Source of the DNA: a bacterium | Lineage (GTDB): Bacteria > Desulfobacterota > Binatia > DP-6 | Assembly: GCA_026129405.1 (NCBI GenBank) | Contig: JAHCID010000001.1 | Span: forward strand, 1,798,001 to 1,862,000 | Direction: 5' to 3' | DNA: 64,000 nt | Shown here: positions 26,210 through 34,582 of the stretch, in pieces | How the letters are laid out: the number at the start of each line of letters is the position of its first letter | Numbering within the stretch: position 1 is the stretch's first letter | Notes under the pieces: generated by a model | Seen by the model: the letters and a program-made list of their open reading frames with translations, nothing else | Told to the model about the DNA's origin: nothing | The model's database searches: none | Position numbers and translations under genes: made by a program

Positions 26210-26288
26210 GGGGTCCCGGTTCTAGCGGCGGCGCTCCGGCGCGACAAGGACGGGCCGCGGCCCGCGCGCGCCGGTCCGTGGTGTTCGC

Positions 26289-27341
26289 TCAGTACTGCCC
26301 GATCACCGTCACCCCGAGCGTCCGGTATTGGTCCATCGCCTCGAGGACGCTGCTCGCCTCTTCGAGCCCGATCGTCCTCGTGACCAGCTTGCCGGGATCG
26401 AGCCGCCCGGCCTCGACCATGCGCAGCATGCCCGCGAAGTGCGGCGCCTGCATGCCGAGCGAGCCGAGGATGCGGATCTCCTTCAGCACGATGATGTCGA
26501 TCGGCAGCGCGATCTCGCCCTTCTCGGCGCCCGAGGTGAGGCCGACCTGCACGTGCCGCCCGCGCTTGCGCACGCACATCACCGAGTTGCGACAGGTGGC
26601 GGCGATGCCGAGGGCGTCGAGCGAGACGTGCGCGCCGCCGCCGGTGAGGCCCATGATGGCGCCGATCGGCTCGTCCTTGGCGGCGTTGATGGTGTGCATC
26701 GCGCCTTCCGTCTTCGCCGCCGCGAGCTTCTCGTCGGAGACGTCGACGGCGATGACGTTGGCGCCCTGCGCCGCCGCGATCTGTACCGCCGAGAGCCCGA
26801 CCCCGCCGCAGCCGTGCACGGCGACCCACTCGCCGGCGCGCACCTGGCCCTCGTCGACGACGGCGTGGAACGCGGTCATGTAGCGGCAGCCCATGCTGGC
26901 GGCGTCGACGAAGGAGACCGATTCGGGCAGCCCGACGAGGTTCACGTCGGCGTTGGGCATGCCGACGTAGCGCCCGTACCCGCCCCCGTAGGCGACGCCC
27001 GGCACGAGCGGCGTGTCGCAGACGTTCTGATGCCCGCTGCGGCACCACTCGCAGGTGCCCTCGCCCTGCGAGAAGGGCACGATCACGCGATCGCCCTTCT
27101 TCCAGCGTCGCGTCTCCGGCCCGACCTCCTCGATCACGCCGCAGAACTCGTGCCCCATGACGTGCGGCATCGGCAGCACGATCCCGACCCAGCTCCAGTC
27201 CCCCGTCCAGAGATGCCAGTCGGTCCGGCAGATGCCGTTCGCCTCGACGCGGATGATCGCGCCGTTCGGCGGACACTGCGGATCGGGCATGTCGCGAACG
27301 ACGAGCGGCTTGCGGATGGCTTCGAGTACGGCGGCGCGCAT
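26289..27341 (-). CDS. Zinc-dependent alcohol dehydrogenase family protein
   Basis: A 350-residue medium-chain dehydrogenase; the start ATG at 27341 has aaggagga just upstream. The catalytic zinc site is GICRTDWH and GHEFCGVIEEVG. The structural-zinc loop reads GEGTCEWCRSGHQNVC, keeping three of the usual four Cys. The Rossmann motif VHGCGGVGLSAVQIAAA and a basic-free VDVSDEKL suggest NAD. It lacks the glutathione-specific features of frmA and probably oxidises a primary or secondary alcohol. It lies upstream of dapL on the same strand. Confidence 0.87.
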   Translation of the reverse strand: MRAAVLEAIRKPLVVRDMPDPQCPPNGAIIRVEANGICRTDWHLWTGDWSWVGIVLPMPHVMGHEFCGVIEEVGPETRRWKKGDRVIVPFSQGEGTCEWCRSGHQNVCDTPLVPGVAYGGGYGRYVGMPNADVNLVGLPESVSFVDAASMGCRYMTAFHAVVDEGQVRAGEWVAVHGCGGVGLSAVQIAAAQGANVIAVDVSDEKLAAAKTEGAMHTINAAKDEPIGAIMGLTGGGAHVSLDALGIAATCRNSVMCVRKRGRHVQVGLTSGAEKGEIALPIDIIVLKEIRILGSLGMQAPHFAGMLRMVEAGRLDPGKLVTRTIGLEEASSVLEAMDQYRTLGVTVIGQY

Positions 27342-27955
27342 GACGGGTCCTCCTTGGTGCGGGTGGGCGGGCGGCTCGGTGCCTACACCAGCGGGCGCGG
27401 ACGGGGAAAGCCCCGGGGGCACATGGCGAAGTTGCCCAGGGCGCCGCAAGAACGCTAACCAACCCGCGACTTCGCGACGATGCGCAAGCGGATCGGCGCC
27501 TACCGGAGCTCGAATGCGACGGCGGTAGGTCGGGACGGGAAGAATGCCACCAGAATCGGATGCATCCTCCTCGCCAGTCCGGTCTTCTTCCCGCGTGAGG
27601 CTGGGTACGACAGCCGCACGATTGGGCGAAGTTCAACCTCCGTGGCCAAGGTTACGATCTCACCGCAGGCGAGGGACGACGGCGTACGAGAGCGCGTGCG
27701 CGGTGACGGCGGAGCACTCGCTACCGGTGCTCGAGGCTGCCACGGGCGCCCCGGCTCGTCGGCCACGCCGCCCCGCGGAGCGGCCCGACGAGCGTTTGCT
27801 CGACTGGCACAATGCGGAGCGCGTTCTCGGGTGATGTCCGCTCGCCTTGGGCTGATGCGGTCTATCGCGTGGGATCGTCATCCCCGCTTCACCTGCCGCC
27901 ATGCGCCCTGCTATGTCCGCCGCACTTTCGACCCACCCAAGGGGGAGGACTCGTG
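27342..27955. other. Divergent intergenic region, no gene recognised
   Basis: About 600 bp between divergent genes. G+C is visibly lower than around it, and the frames crossing it lack the third-position G/C bias of real genes. It should contain promoters for the alcohol dehydrogenase/dapL unit on one side and the Cys-rich secreted protein on the other. I could not identify clear promoter boxes, a structured RNA or repeats. Confidence 0.5.
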
Positions 27956-28450
27956 ATGGCGGATCGGCGAAGCGGGCGTGCGACGTGGCTCGGGATCGGG
28001 ATCGTGCTCGTGGTGGCGGCGACGGCGGGCGCGCAGATGGGGCAGGCGGGGACGGGATGCTGCTGCGTCACCGACGGGATCGCCTACCGGTGCTCGGACC
28101 TGACGCAGGCGGAGTGCCTGAAGCAGGAGCCGCAGGCGCCGAAGTTCGACACCAAGGCCGACTGGAAGGCGGCCTGGGGCAAGTTCGTGGAGGCCTCGAA
28201 GACGCAGGAGGCGCGGCCGATGAGCGGGGGGTGGATCGCCGAGTCGTGCCTCGACGACATCAACCCGAAGACGGGCGAGCCGAAGGGTGCGCCGACCGGG
28301 TGCTGCTGCTATCCGCCGGCCGAGGCGGGGGGCGCGCCGACCTGCAAGGCCAGCGTCACGGAGTTCGACTGCAAGGCCGAGTGCTCGCTCCTGAAGGACG
28401 GCCGCCTGCCGTCGGGCTGCACCTGGAACGCGGGCGCCTGCGCCCACTGA
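27956..28450 (+). CDS. Secreted protein with duplicated CCC module
   Basis: A 164-residue protein; ATG at 27956 follows gggggagga (a GTG three bases earlier is also possible). The signal peptide is ATWLGIGIVLVVAATAGAQ. The mature chain has two related Cys-rich units. The first is GTGCCCVTDGIAYRC followed by LTQAEC. The second is PTGCCCYPPAEAGGAPTC followed by VTEFDCKAEC. A Lys/Trp linker (FDTKADWKAAWGKFVEA) separates them. About 16 Cys imply a disulphide-rich extracytoplasmic protein. I know no family for it. Confidence 0.78.
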   Translation: MADRRSGRATWLGIGIVLVVAATAGAQMGQAGTGCCCVTDGIAYRCSDLTQAECLKQEPQAPKFDTKADWKAAWGKFVEASKTQEARPMSGGWIAESCLDDINPKTGEPKGAPTGCCCYPPAEAGGAPTCKASVTEFDCKAECSLLKDGRLPSGCTWNAGACAH

Positions 28451-28457
28451 AGCGCGG

Positions 28458-29525
28458 CTAGAGGAGCCCGCGCCCCGTCACCAGCGGCAGGTCGAGCGTC
28501 GAGAGGATGCCCGGCCGCGCCGCGCAGACGGCGGGGATCGCATGGACGAGGCGTGCGGCCGCCGTCGCGTTGCCCGCGTCGGCGGCGCTGCCGCCGCCGG
28601 CGTGCAGCGTGACGGCGACCTCGAACGACGGCTCGCCCGTCACCAGGACGGCGTAGCTGCCGCGCTGGCCGGGGGCGGGCTGCGGCCACTCCGGCGCGCA
28701 CGTCGGGTCGATGCGGGTGACGTGCTCGCAGACGACGCGCGGCCGGCCGGCGACGACGCCCTGCACCTCGAAGCGGAACGCGCCCTGCGTGCCCGCCTCG
28801 AAGACGCCCATCTCCGGCGTGTCGATGGTGCGCGCGAGCGGCCGCCGCTCGACCACGATCTCGACGCCGTCGAGGCGGACGCCGAGCCCGTCGGCGAGGA
28901 CGCGCACCATCGACCCCCACACCATGTCGAGCGCGCCGGGGAAGAGCATCGGCGGCGTCTCGCCCAGGGGGCGGCCGAAGCCGATGAGGTTGCGGACGGC
29001 GTGCGGCTGGTCGTAGGTCGCGTAGTCGAAGATCTCGCGGCAGCGCAGCTCGTCGATGCGGGTGGCGACGCCCGAGAGGACGAGCGGCAGCAGGTCGACG
29101 GCCCAGCCGGGATCGATGCCGGAGACGAAGATCGACGTGCCGCCGCCGCGGCAGGCCTCCTCCACGCGGGTGCGGAGGTCGTCCGGCACCGACGGCGGAT
29201 GCAGCAGCAGGTAGATCGCGCTCGAGACGACGTTGGCGCCGGCGGCGAGGCAGCGCAGCACGTCGTCGACCGCGTCGCCGGGACGCGTGTCGCCGGTGGC
29301 GGTGTAGACGACGGCGTCGGGACGCAGGCCGAGGACGGCGTCGACGTCGTTGGTGGCGACGACGCCCGTCGCGGGGAGGCCGGCGAGCGTGCCGGCGTCG
29401 CGGCCCACCTTGGCCGTATCCGAGACGAGGACGCCGATCAGCTCGAGGGCGCGGTTGGCGACGACGGCCCGGATCGCGGGCTTGCCTGCGTTGCCGGTCC
29501 CCCAGACCACCACGCGATGCGGCAT
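28458..29525 (-). CDS. DapB/diaminopentanoate dehydrogenase-like NAD(P)H oxidoreductase
   Basis: A 355-residue protein with an N-terminal Rossmann motif (VVVWGTGNAGKPAIRAVVANRALELIGVLVSD) and the DapB-like core PDAVVYTATGD and GANVVSSAIYLLLHP, then GTSIFVSGIDPGWAVDLLP. Members act on amino or keto compounds, such as 2,4-diaminopentanoate, but most are uncharacterised. True DapB is much shorter (~250 residues), so it is unlikely to serve lysine synthesis. It lies 4 bp after the receiver gene and seems part of the kinase-receiver operon, an unexpected partner. Confidence 0.78.
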   Translation of the reverse strand: MPHRVVVWGTGNAGKPAIRAVVANRALELIGVLVSDTAKVGRDAGTLAGLPATGVVATNDVDAVLGLRPDAVVYTATGDTRPGDAVDDVLRCLAAGANVVSSAIYLLLHPPSVPDDLRTRVEEACRGGGTSIFVSGIDPGWAVDLLPLVLSGVATRIDELRCREIFDYATYDQPHAVRNLIGFGRPLGETPPMLFPGALDMVWGSMVRVLADGLGVRLDGVEIVVERRPLARTIDTPEMGVFEAGTQGAFRFEVQGVVAGRPRVVCEHVTRIDPTCAPEWPQPAPGQRGSYAVLVTGEPSFEVAVTLHAGGGSAADAGNATAAARLVHAIPAVCAARPGILSTLDLPLVTGRGLL

Positions 29526-29529
29526 GGCG

Positions 29530-29892
29530 TCAGCAGTAGGTCGCGACCATCTGCAGGAGCCGCTCGTGGTCGAGCGGCTTCACCAGCGCGTCGACGACGC
29601 GGCTGCGCACCTTGTCGGCGGCGCTGGGGTCGGCGGTGATCACCACGACGGGCACGTCGGCCACGCTCGCGTCCTGGCGTTGGGCGTCGAGGAAGGCGCA
29701 GCCGTTCATCACCGGCATGAAGAGGTCGAGCACGACCATGCAGGCGCCGTCGGCGCGCAGCAGCGTCAGGGCTTCGCCGCCGTCCGCGGCCGCGGCGACC
29801 GTGTAGCCCTCGGACTCGAGCAGCGCGACCAGCGACTCGCGTACGTCGGCGTCGTCCTCCACCACCAGGATCGGCTTGTGTCCCATCGTCAT
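29530..29892 (-). CDS. Single-domain response regulator
   Basis: A 120-residue receiver with no output domain. The acidic pocket is VVEDDADV, the phospho-acceptor Asp is in MVVLDLFMPVMNG (about residue 57), the conserved Thr in VVVITADPS, and the Lys in ALVKPLDHERLL. Its ATG overlaps the histidine kinase stop by four bases (ATGA), so it is almost certainly the kinase's partner. With no DNA-binding domain it would act by protein contact or as a phosphorelay step. Confidence 0.9.
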   Translation of the reverse strand: MTMGHKPILVVEDDADVRESLVALLESEGYTVAAAADGGEALTLLRADGACMVVLDLFMPVMNGCAFLDAQRQDASVADVPVVVITADPSAADKVRSRVVDALVKPLDHERLLQMVATYC

Positions 29893-31943
29893 CCTCGACT
29901 TCCCTCGGCGACGCTCGATGCTCCGCTATCCGGAACGGCGTCGGACGGCAACGTAGCGGGCGCAGCCATCTCCGCCGCGGGCAACGTGACCGTGAAGGTG
30001 GCGCCGCGGCCGTCGCCGTCGCTCGCCGCTTCGACGCGGCCGCCGTGCAGCTCGACGAGGTGGCGCACGATCGCGAGGCCGAGGCCGAGCCCGCCCTCGC
30101 GCCGCGTCGCGGCGGCCTCGCGGTGCACGAAGCGATCGAAGACGCGGTCCACGAAGTCGGACGGAATGCCGCAGCCGGAGTCGTGCACGACGATCCGCAC
30201 CGCGTCGTCGTGCCGGACGACGGCGACGCACACCTCGCCGCCGCGCGGCGTGAACTTGACGGCGTTGCTGAGCAGGTTCCACGCGATCTGCTGGAGGCGA
30301 TGCGGGTCGCCGGCGACGACGAGGGGCAGGTCGGGCAGCTCGTGACGGAGCGTCACGCCCTTGGCCTCGGCGGTCGGAGCGAGCATCTCGACGGCGGCGC
30401 GCATCGACTCGCGGACGTCGACCGGGCGCGGCTCGAGACGCAGGCGGCCGGCCACGATGCGTGACACGTCGAGCAGGTCCTCGATCAGCCGCGACTGCGC
30501 GCGCGCCGCGCGCTCCATGCCGGCGAGCCCGTGCGTGATGCGGGTCGGATCGGCCTCGCGCCGGAGCGCGCGCAGCCAGTTGAGGATGGCGGTGAGCGGC
30601 GTGCGCAGCTCGTGCGAGAGCACCGACAGGAACTCGTCCTTCACCCGCGTCGCCGCCTCGGCGGCCTCGCGGGCGCCGCGCTCGCGCTCGAGGAGGCTCG
30701 CGTTGTCGAGCGCGATCGCCGCCTGCGCGGCGAGGCCGCTCACCACCCGCTCGGCGCGCTCGGTGAAGACGCCCGGCTCGGGATGGCCGAAGAAGAGGCC
30801 GCCGAGGACGGCCCCGTCGCGCGACACGACCGGGACGGCGAGGTAGCTCGCGACCGGCAGGTGGCCTTCGGGCATGCCGCGGTGGGGCGGGTTCTGCCCG
30901 TAGCGCGCGTCCCGGCGCACGTCGCCCAGGCGGACGTTGCCCTCGCCGCGGAACGTCGGGCCGAAGAGGGCGGTGTTGCGCGGCAGGGGAAAGCGCGCGA
31001 ACGCGTCGCGCGGCACGCCCGAGAGCGTATAGAGCGTGTACGACTCTCCCTGCGCGTCGACCTTGTTGTAGAAGAACGCGCCGAAGCGGGCGCCGCTCGC
31101 CTGCACGGCGGCGTCGGTCACCGACTGCACGAGACGGTCGACGTCGAGCTCGGCGACCAGCCGCTGCCCGACCTGGTTCACGGTGTCGAGGATCTCGGCG
31201 GTCTCGCGCAGCGCGTCCTCGGCGCGCTGCTGCGCGGTGCGGTCGATGAGCCAGCTCACGCCCTCGCCGGGACGGACGCGCGCGCCGGCGCACAGGATCG
31301 GAAGGTATGAGCCGTCGCGCCGGCGGATGTCGGACACGAACGGCGCGCAGACGCCGCGCATGTGGATCTCGTCGAGGGCGCGCTCGTGGCGCGCGAGGCG
31401 ATCGGCGCCGACCAGGGTGCGCCAGTCGAGCTCGCCGCGCGCCAGCGCCTCGCGGTCGTAGCCCAGCATGCGCAGGAGGGCGTCGTTCGCGTCGGTGATG
31501 CGGCCGTCGTCGTGCCAGAAGAGGATGCCGATCATGTTCGACTCGACCACGGCGCGAAATCGGCTCTCGCTTTCGACGAGCCGCTGCTGCGCCGCGCGCC
31601 GGTGGGCGAGCTCGGCGGCGAGGCGGTCGCGGTCGGCGCGCTGGCGACCGGCGACGAGGCTGATGAGCGCGCCCTCGGCGAGGAAGATGCCGAGGCGCAC
31701 GAGCTGCGCCAGCGGCGAGGCCGGCGGCGGCGCGAAGACCAGCGCCGCCATCAGGCCGGACGCGGCGGCGGCGGCGAGGCCCGGGCCGACGCCGCCGGCC
31801 CAGGCCGACAGCACGACGGCGCCGAAGTAGAGGATGAAGGGCACCTGCCCGCCGAGCACGGGATCGAGCGCGAGCTTCGTCACCGTCGCGACGCCGACGG
31901 CGAGGAGCGCGATCCCGTAGGGAGCGATGCCGCGCGCTTGCAC
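29889..31943 (-). CDS. Membrane sensor histidine kinase (DUF4118-PAS-GAF-HisKA-HATPase)
   Basis: A 684-residue protein from GTG at 31943; no ATG fits, and the start is uncertain by a few codons. Four membrane helices (about 5-100) resemble the KdpD-type DUF4118 sensor. A PAS domain follows (ESESRFRAVVESNMIGILFWHDDG), then a GAF domain (VGQRLVAELDVDRLVQSVTDAAVQASGARFGAFF). The phospho-acceptor is in FLSVLSHELRTPLTAILNW (about residue 440). ATP-binding boxes are WNLLSNAVKFTPRGG, HDSGCGIPSDFVDRVFDRF and GGLGLGLAIVRHLVELHGG. It is coupled to the receiver gene. Confidence 0.88.
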   Translation of the reverse strand: MQARGIAPYGIALLAVGVATVTKLALDPVLGGQVPFILYFGAVVLSAWAGGVGPGLAAAAASGLMAALVFAPPPASPLAQLVRLGIFLAEGALISLVAGRQRADRDRLAAELAHRRAAQQRLVESESRFRAVVESNMIGILFWHDDGRITDANDALLRMLGYDREALARGELDWRTLVGADRLARHERALDEIHMRGVCAPFVSDIRRRDGSYLPILCAGARVRPGEGVSWLIDRTAQQRAEDALRETAEILDTVNQVGQRLVAELDVDRLVQSVTDAAVQASGARFGAFFYNKVDAQGESYTLYTLSGVPRDAFARFPLPRNTALFGPTFRGEGNVRLGDVRRDARYGQNPPHRGMPEGHLPVASYLAVPVVSRDGAVLGGLFFGHPEPGVFTERAERVVSGLAAQAAIALDNASLLERERGAREAAEAATRVKDEFLSVLSHELRTPLTAILNWLRALRREADPTRITHGLAGMERAARAQSRLIEDLLDVSRIVAGRLRLEPRPVDVRESMRAAVEMLAPTAEAKGVTLRHELPDLPLVVAGDPHRLQQIAWNLLSNAVKFTPRGGEVCVAVVRHDDAVRIVVHDSGCGIPSDFVDRVFDRFVHREAAATRREGGLGLGLAIVRHLVELHGGRVEAASDGDGRGATFTVTLPAAEMAAPATLPSDAVPDSGASSVAEGSRG

Positions 31944-32005
31944 GGGGCGCAGGATGCGGGGAGGCCGCCCGGTCGTCAACGCGCGACGTGACGTCGCGGC
32001 GCGGA

Positions 32006-33490
32006 TCAGGCGCCGGCGACCGCGCTGGCGCGGTGCACGTAGAGCGCCTCCGCCGGGGGCCGGACGTGGGTCCCGCCCGGCAGCGACAGCTCGCAGGTCA
32101 CGGGTCGGGCGTGGTCGGCGAGCAGGCGGTCGACGTCGTAGACGCCGCCGAACTTCCACAGCATGCGCAGGAAGTTCGTCTGCCCGCGCGCGAGCAGGCG
32201 CGCGGTGACGCCGAAGACGTCCCACAGCGCCCGCCAGCCGAGGTGCTTCCTGTTGAGCACGTCGATGGTGCGCGTGAACTCTTCGTAGAAGCGGCGCAGG
32301 GGCAGGCGCGTCGGGAGCACGGCGTGCTGGACGTCGAAGAGGCGGTAGTCGCGGGTCGTGAAGCGGCGCGACTCGGTGTGCCAGGTTTCGGTGCCGGGGT
32401 AGGGCGTGTTGACCGTCAGGTTGACGATCTCCGGAACCTCGAGCGCCCACTCGCGCACCACCTGGAAGCGGCGCTCGTCCCAGTCGGGGTCGGCGATGAG
32501 GTTGATCGCGACCACGATGCCGAGATGGCGCGCGACCTCGAGCGCACGGGTGTTGTCGCCGAGGTGGACGCGCTTGCGATGGAGCCGGAGGCCCTCCTCG
32601 TCGATCGCCTCGATGCCGAGGAACATGTAGCGCAGGCCGAGCTTCGCCCAGCGCGCGAAGACCTCGGGGTGGCGCAGCAGCACGTCGGCGCGGGTCTCGA
32701 GGTAGAACTGCTTGCGTACGCCCCGCCGCTCCATCGCGTCGGCGATCGCCATGCCGTCCTCGGGGCGCACGAACGCGACGTCGTCGACGAGGAAGACGTT
32801 GGGCTCGGCGATGCGCGCCAGCTCCGCGGCGCAGGCCTCGGGCGAGCGCTTGCGGTAGCTGCGGCCGTAGAACGTCCACGCGCTGCAGAACGCGCAGTCC
32901 CACGGGCAGCCGCGCGTGAACTCGACCGACGCGCAGGGGTCGAGCTCGCCGATGAAGTACTTGCGCCGGCGGCGGGTGAGATGGCGGGCGGGCGGTCGTG
33001 CGTCGAGGTCGGGCTCGAGGAGCGGGGCAGGCCCGCTGCCGGCCGCCGTGACCACGCCGGGGATGGTTTCGAGCGCAGCGCCGCCCGCGAAGGCGTCCAG
33101 CACGCGGGCGATGACGCCTTCGCCCTCGCCGCGGACGACGCAGTCGATCGCGCCGCCGGCGTGGCGGAGCAGGTCGGCGGCGGTGAACGACGCGCTGTGG
33201 CCGCCGACCACGATGCGGCAGTCGGGCAGCTGCGTGCGTGCCTCCGCTGCCATCGCGACCACCTCGGGCACGTTGGCGAGGTAGTTGAGCGAGAAGCCGA
33301 TGGCGTCGGGCCGCCAGGTGCCGAGCGCGCGGCGGTAGTCGGCGGGGCGGAAGACCTGCAGATCGAGCAGCCGCACCTCGTGTCCGGCCGCCTCGGCCGC
33401 GCCGGCGACCGTCTCGAGCCCGAGCGGCTCGAGACGCAGATAGATCTCGGAAAAGATCAGCGGGCTGGGGTGAACGAACAGGACCCGCAT
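32006..33490 (-). CDS. hpnR: Hopanoid C-3 methylase, B12-binding radical SAM
   Basis: A 494-residue protein from ATG at 33490 after agggagg; a GTG at 33499 adds three residues. The N-terminal cobalamin-binding domain starts MRVLFVHPSPLIFSEIYLRLEPLG and contains GFSLNYLANVPEVV and VVGGHSASF. The radical SAM cluster motif is EFTRGCPWDCAFCSAW. Further HpnR-characteristic blocks are RRRRKYFIGELDPCAS, VNTPYPGTETWHTESR and DVQHAVLPTRLPLRRFYEE. HpnR adds the C-3 methyl group of 3-methylhopanoids. No squalene-hopene cyclase or other hpn gene is in the window. It lies between an acyl-CoA dehydrogenase pair and a two-component system. Confidence 0.92.
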   Translation of the reverse strand: MRVLFVHPSPLIFSEIYLRLEPLGLETVAGAAEAAGHEVRLLDLQVFRPADYRRALGTWRPDAIGFSLNYLANVPEVVAMAAEARTQLPDCRIVVGGHSASFTAADLLRHAGGAIDCVVRGEGEGVIARVLDAFAGGAALETIPGVVTAAGSGPAPLLEPDLDARPPARHLTRRRRKYFIGELDPCASVEFTRGCPWDCAFCSAWTFYGRSYRKRSPEACAAELARIAEPNVFLVDDVAFVRPEDGMAIADAMERRGVRKQFYLETRADVLLRHPEVFARWAKLGLRYMFLGIEAIDEEGLRLHRKRVHLGDNTRALEVARHLGIVVAINLIADPDWDERRFQVVREWALEVPEIVNLTVNTPYPGTETWHTESRRFTTRDYRLFDVQHAVLPTRLPLRRFYEEFTRTIDVLNRKHLGWRALWDVFGVTARLLARGQTNFLRMLWKFGGVYDVDRLLADHARPVTCELSLPGGTHVRPPAEALYVHRASAVAGA

Positions 33491-33526
33491 CGCGCGCACC
33501 CTCCCTGACGACGTGCCGCTGCGCGG

Positions 33527-34573
33527 CTACAGCCCGGCCGCGACCATCGCCTCCTCGAGGCGCGTCTCGGTCGAGCCGTAGAACTGCTCGAGCGTCTTCA
33601 CGCGCTTGAAGAAGAAGTGCAGGTCGAGCTCCCAGGTGAAGCCGATGCCGCCGTGCATCTGGATCGCCTCGCCGCAGACGAGGCGGGCGGCGTCGCCGGC
33701 GTAGGCCTTGGCCGCGGCGCAGGCGAGGGCGGTGTCGGCGTCGCCGGCATCGACGCACCAGGCGGCGCGGTAGACGGCCGAGCGCGTCGACTCGACCCGC
33801 AGCAGCATGTCGGCGAGCCGATGCTGGAGCGCCTGGAACGCGCCGATCGGGCGGTTGAAGGTGGAGCGCGTCTGCACGTACTGGAGCGTCGTTTCGAGGG
33901 CGCGCTGCATGAGGCCGAGCAACATGGCGACGGCGCCGACGGCGGCGAGGCGGTCGACGCGTTCGAGCAGCGCCGCGTCGCCGAGCCGCGTCGCCGCGCC
34001 GTCGAACGCGACGCTGGCGAAGCGCTGCCCCGGATCGATGGTCGGCGTCGGCGTCGTGCGGAACGGGCCGTCGACGCGCCACACGCCGTCGGGGGCGACG
34101 ACGCAGAGCGCGTCGGCCGCGGCGGCGAAGGGCACGAAGTGCCGCGTGCCGCGCAGGCGGCCGCCGCTCGTCTGGAGCGGCTCGGGCGGGCCGCCCGCGA
34201 AGAGGGCGTCGGCGCGCGCGATGGTGACGAGCTTCGTGCCGGCACAGAGCGGCGCGAGGAGATCGGACGACGTCTGGGCGAGCAGAGCTGCGGCGAGGTT
34301 CGTGTCGAGCAGCGGCCCGGGCAGACACACGCGACCCGCCTCCTCGCAGACGACGGCCAGCTCGACCGCCCCGAGGCCCTGGCCGCCGGCGCCGGCGGGC
34401 GCGACGAGGCCGGCGTAGCCCATCTCGGCGAGCTGGCGCCACTGCGCCGGCTCGAAGCCCTGGGCTGCGTGCTCCATCGTGCGCCGGCTCTCCTCGAGCG
34501 GCGCGGCCTTCTGGAAGTAGTCGCGGGTGGAGGAGCGGAGGAGCTGCTGGTCGTCGGAGAGCTCGAATCGCAT
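33527..34573 (-). CDS. Acyl-CoA dehydrogenase subunit (short form)
   Basis: A 348-residue protein, MRFELSDDQQLLRSSTRDYF at the N-terminus. C-terminal hallmarks are TRSTFNRPIGAFQALQHRLADM and AIQMHGGIGFTWELDLHFFFKR. The middle domain is reduced and the usual catalytic YEG motif is absent. These features fit the shorter partner of heteromeric alpha2beta2 acyl-CoA dehydrogenases known from actinobacterial steroid and side-chain catabolism (FadE28/FadE29 type). The start lies nine bases after the stop of the larger subunit gene, so both are made together. Confidence 0.86.
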   Translation of the reverse strand: MRFELSDDQQLLRSSTRDYFQKAAPLEESRRTMEHAAQGFEPAQWRQLAEMGYAGLVAPAGAGGQGLGAVELAVVCEEAGRVCLPGPLLDTNLAAALLAQTSSDLLAPLCAGTKLVTIARADALFAGGPPEPLQTSGGRLRGTRHFVPFAAAADALCVVAPDGVWRVDGPFRTTPTPTIDPGQRFASVAFDGAATRLGDAALLERVDRLAAVGAVAMLLGLMQRALETTLQYVQTRSTFNRPIGAFQALQHRLADMLLRVESTRSAVYRAAWCVDAGDADTALACAAAKAYAGDAARLVCGEAIQMHGGIGFTWELDLHFFFKRVKTLEQFYGSTETRLEEAMVAAGL

Positions 34574-34582
34574 CGGGGTCCT

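Noticed and set aside
26250-26288. Palindrome cgggccgcggcccg between dapL and the alcohol dehydrogenase, considered as a terminator or operator.
   Set aside because: A 14-bp self-complementary GC palindrome without a loop is common by chance here and lies inside a likely operon.
27480-27956. A 158-codon plus-strand frame before the CCC-module protein.
   Set aside because: Lower G+C, no third-position bias, no ribosome-binding site and no recognisable motif. More likely the non-coding divergent region.
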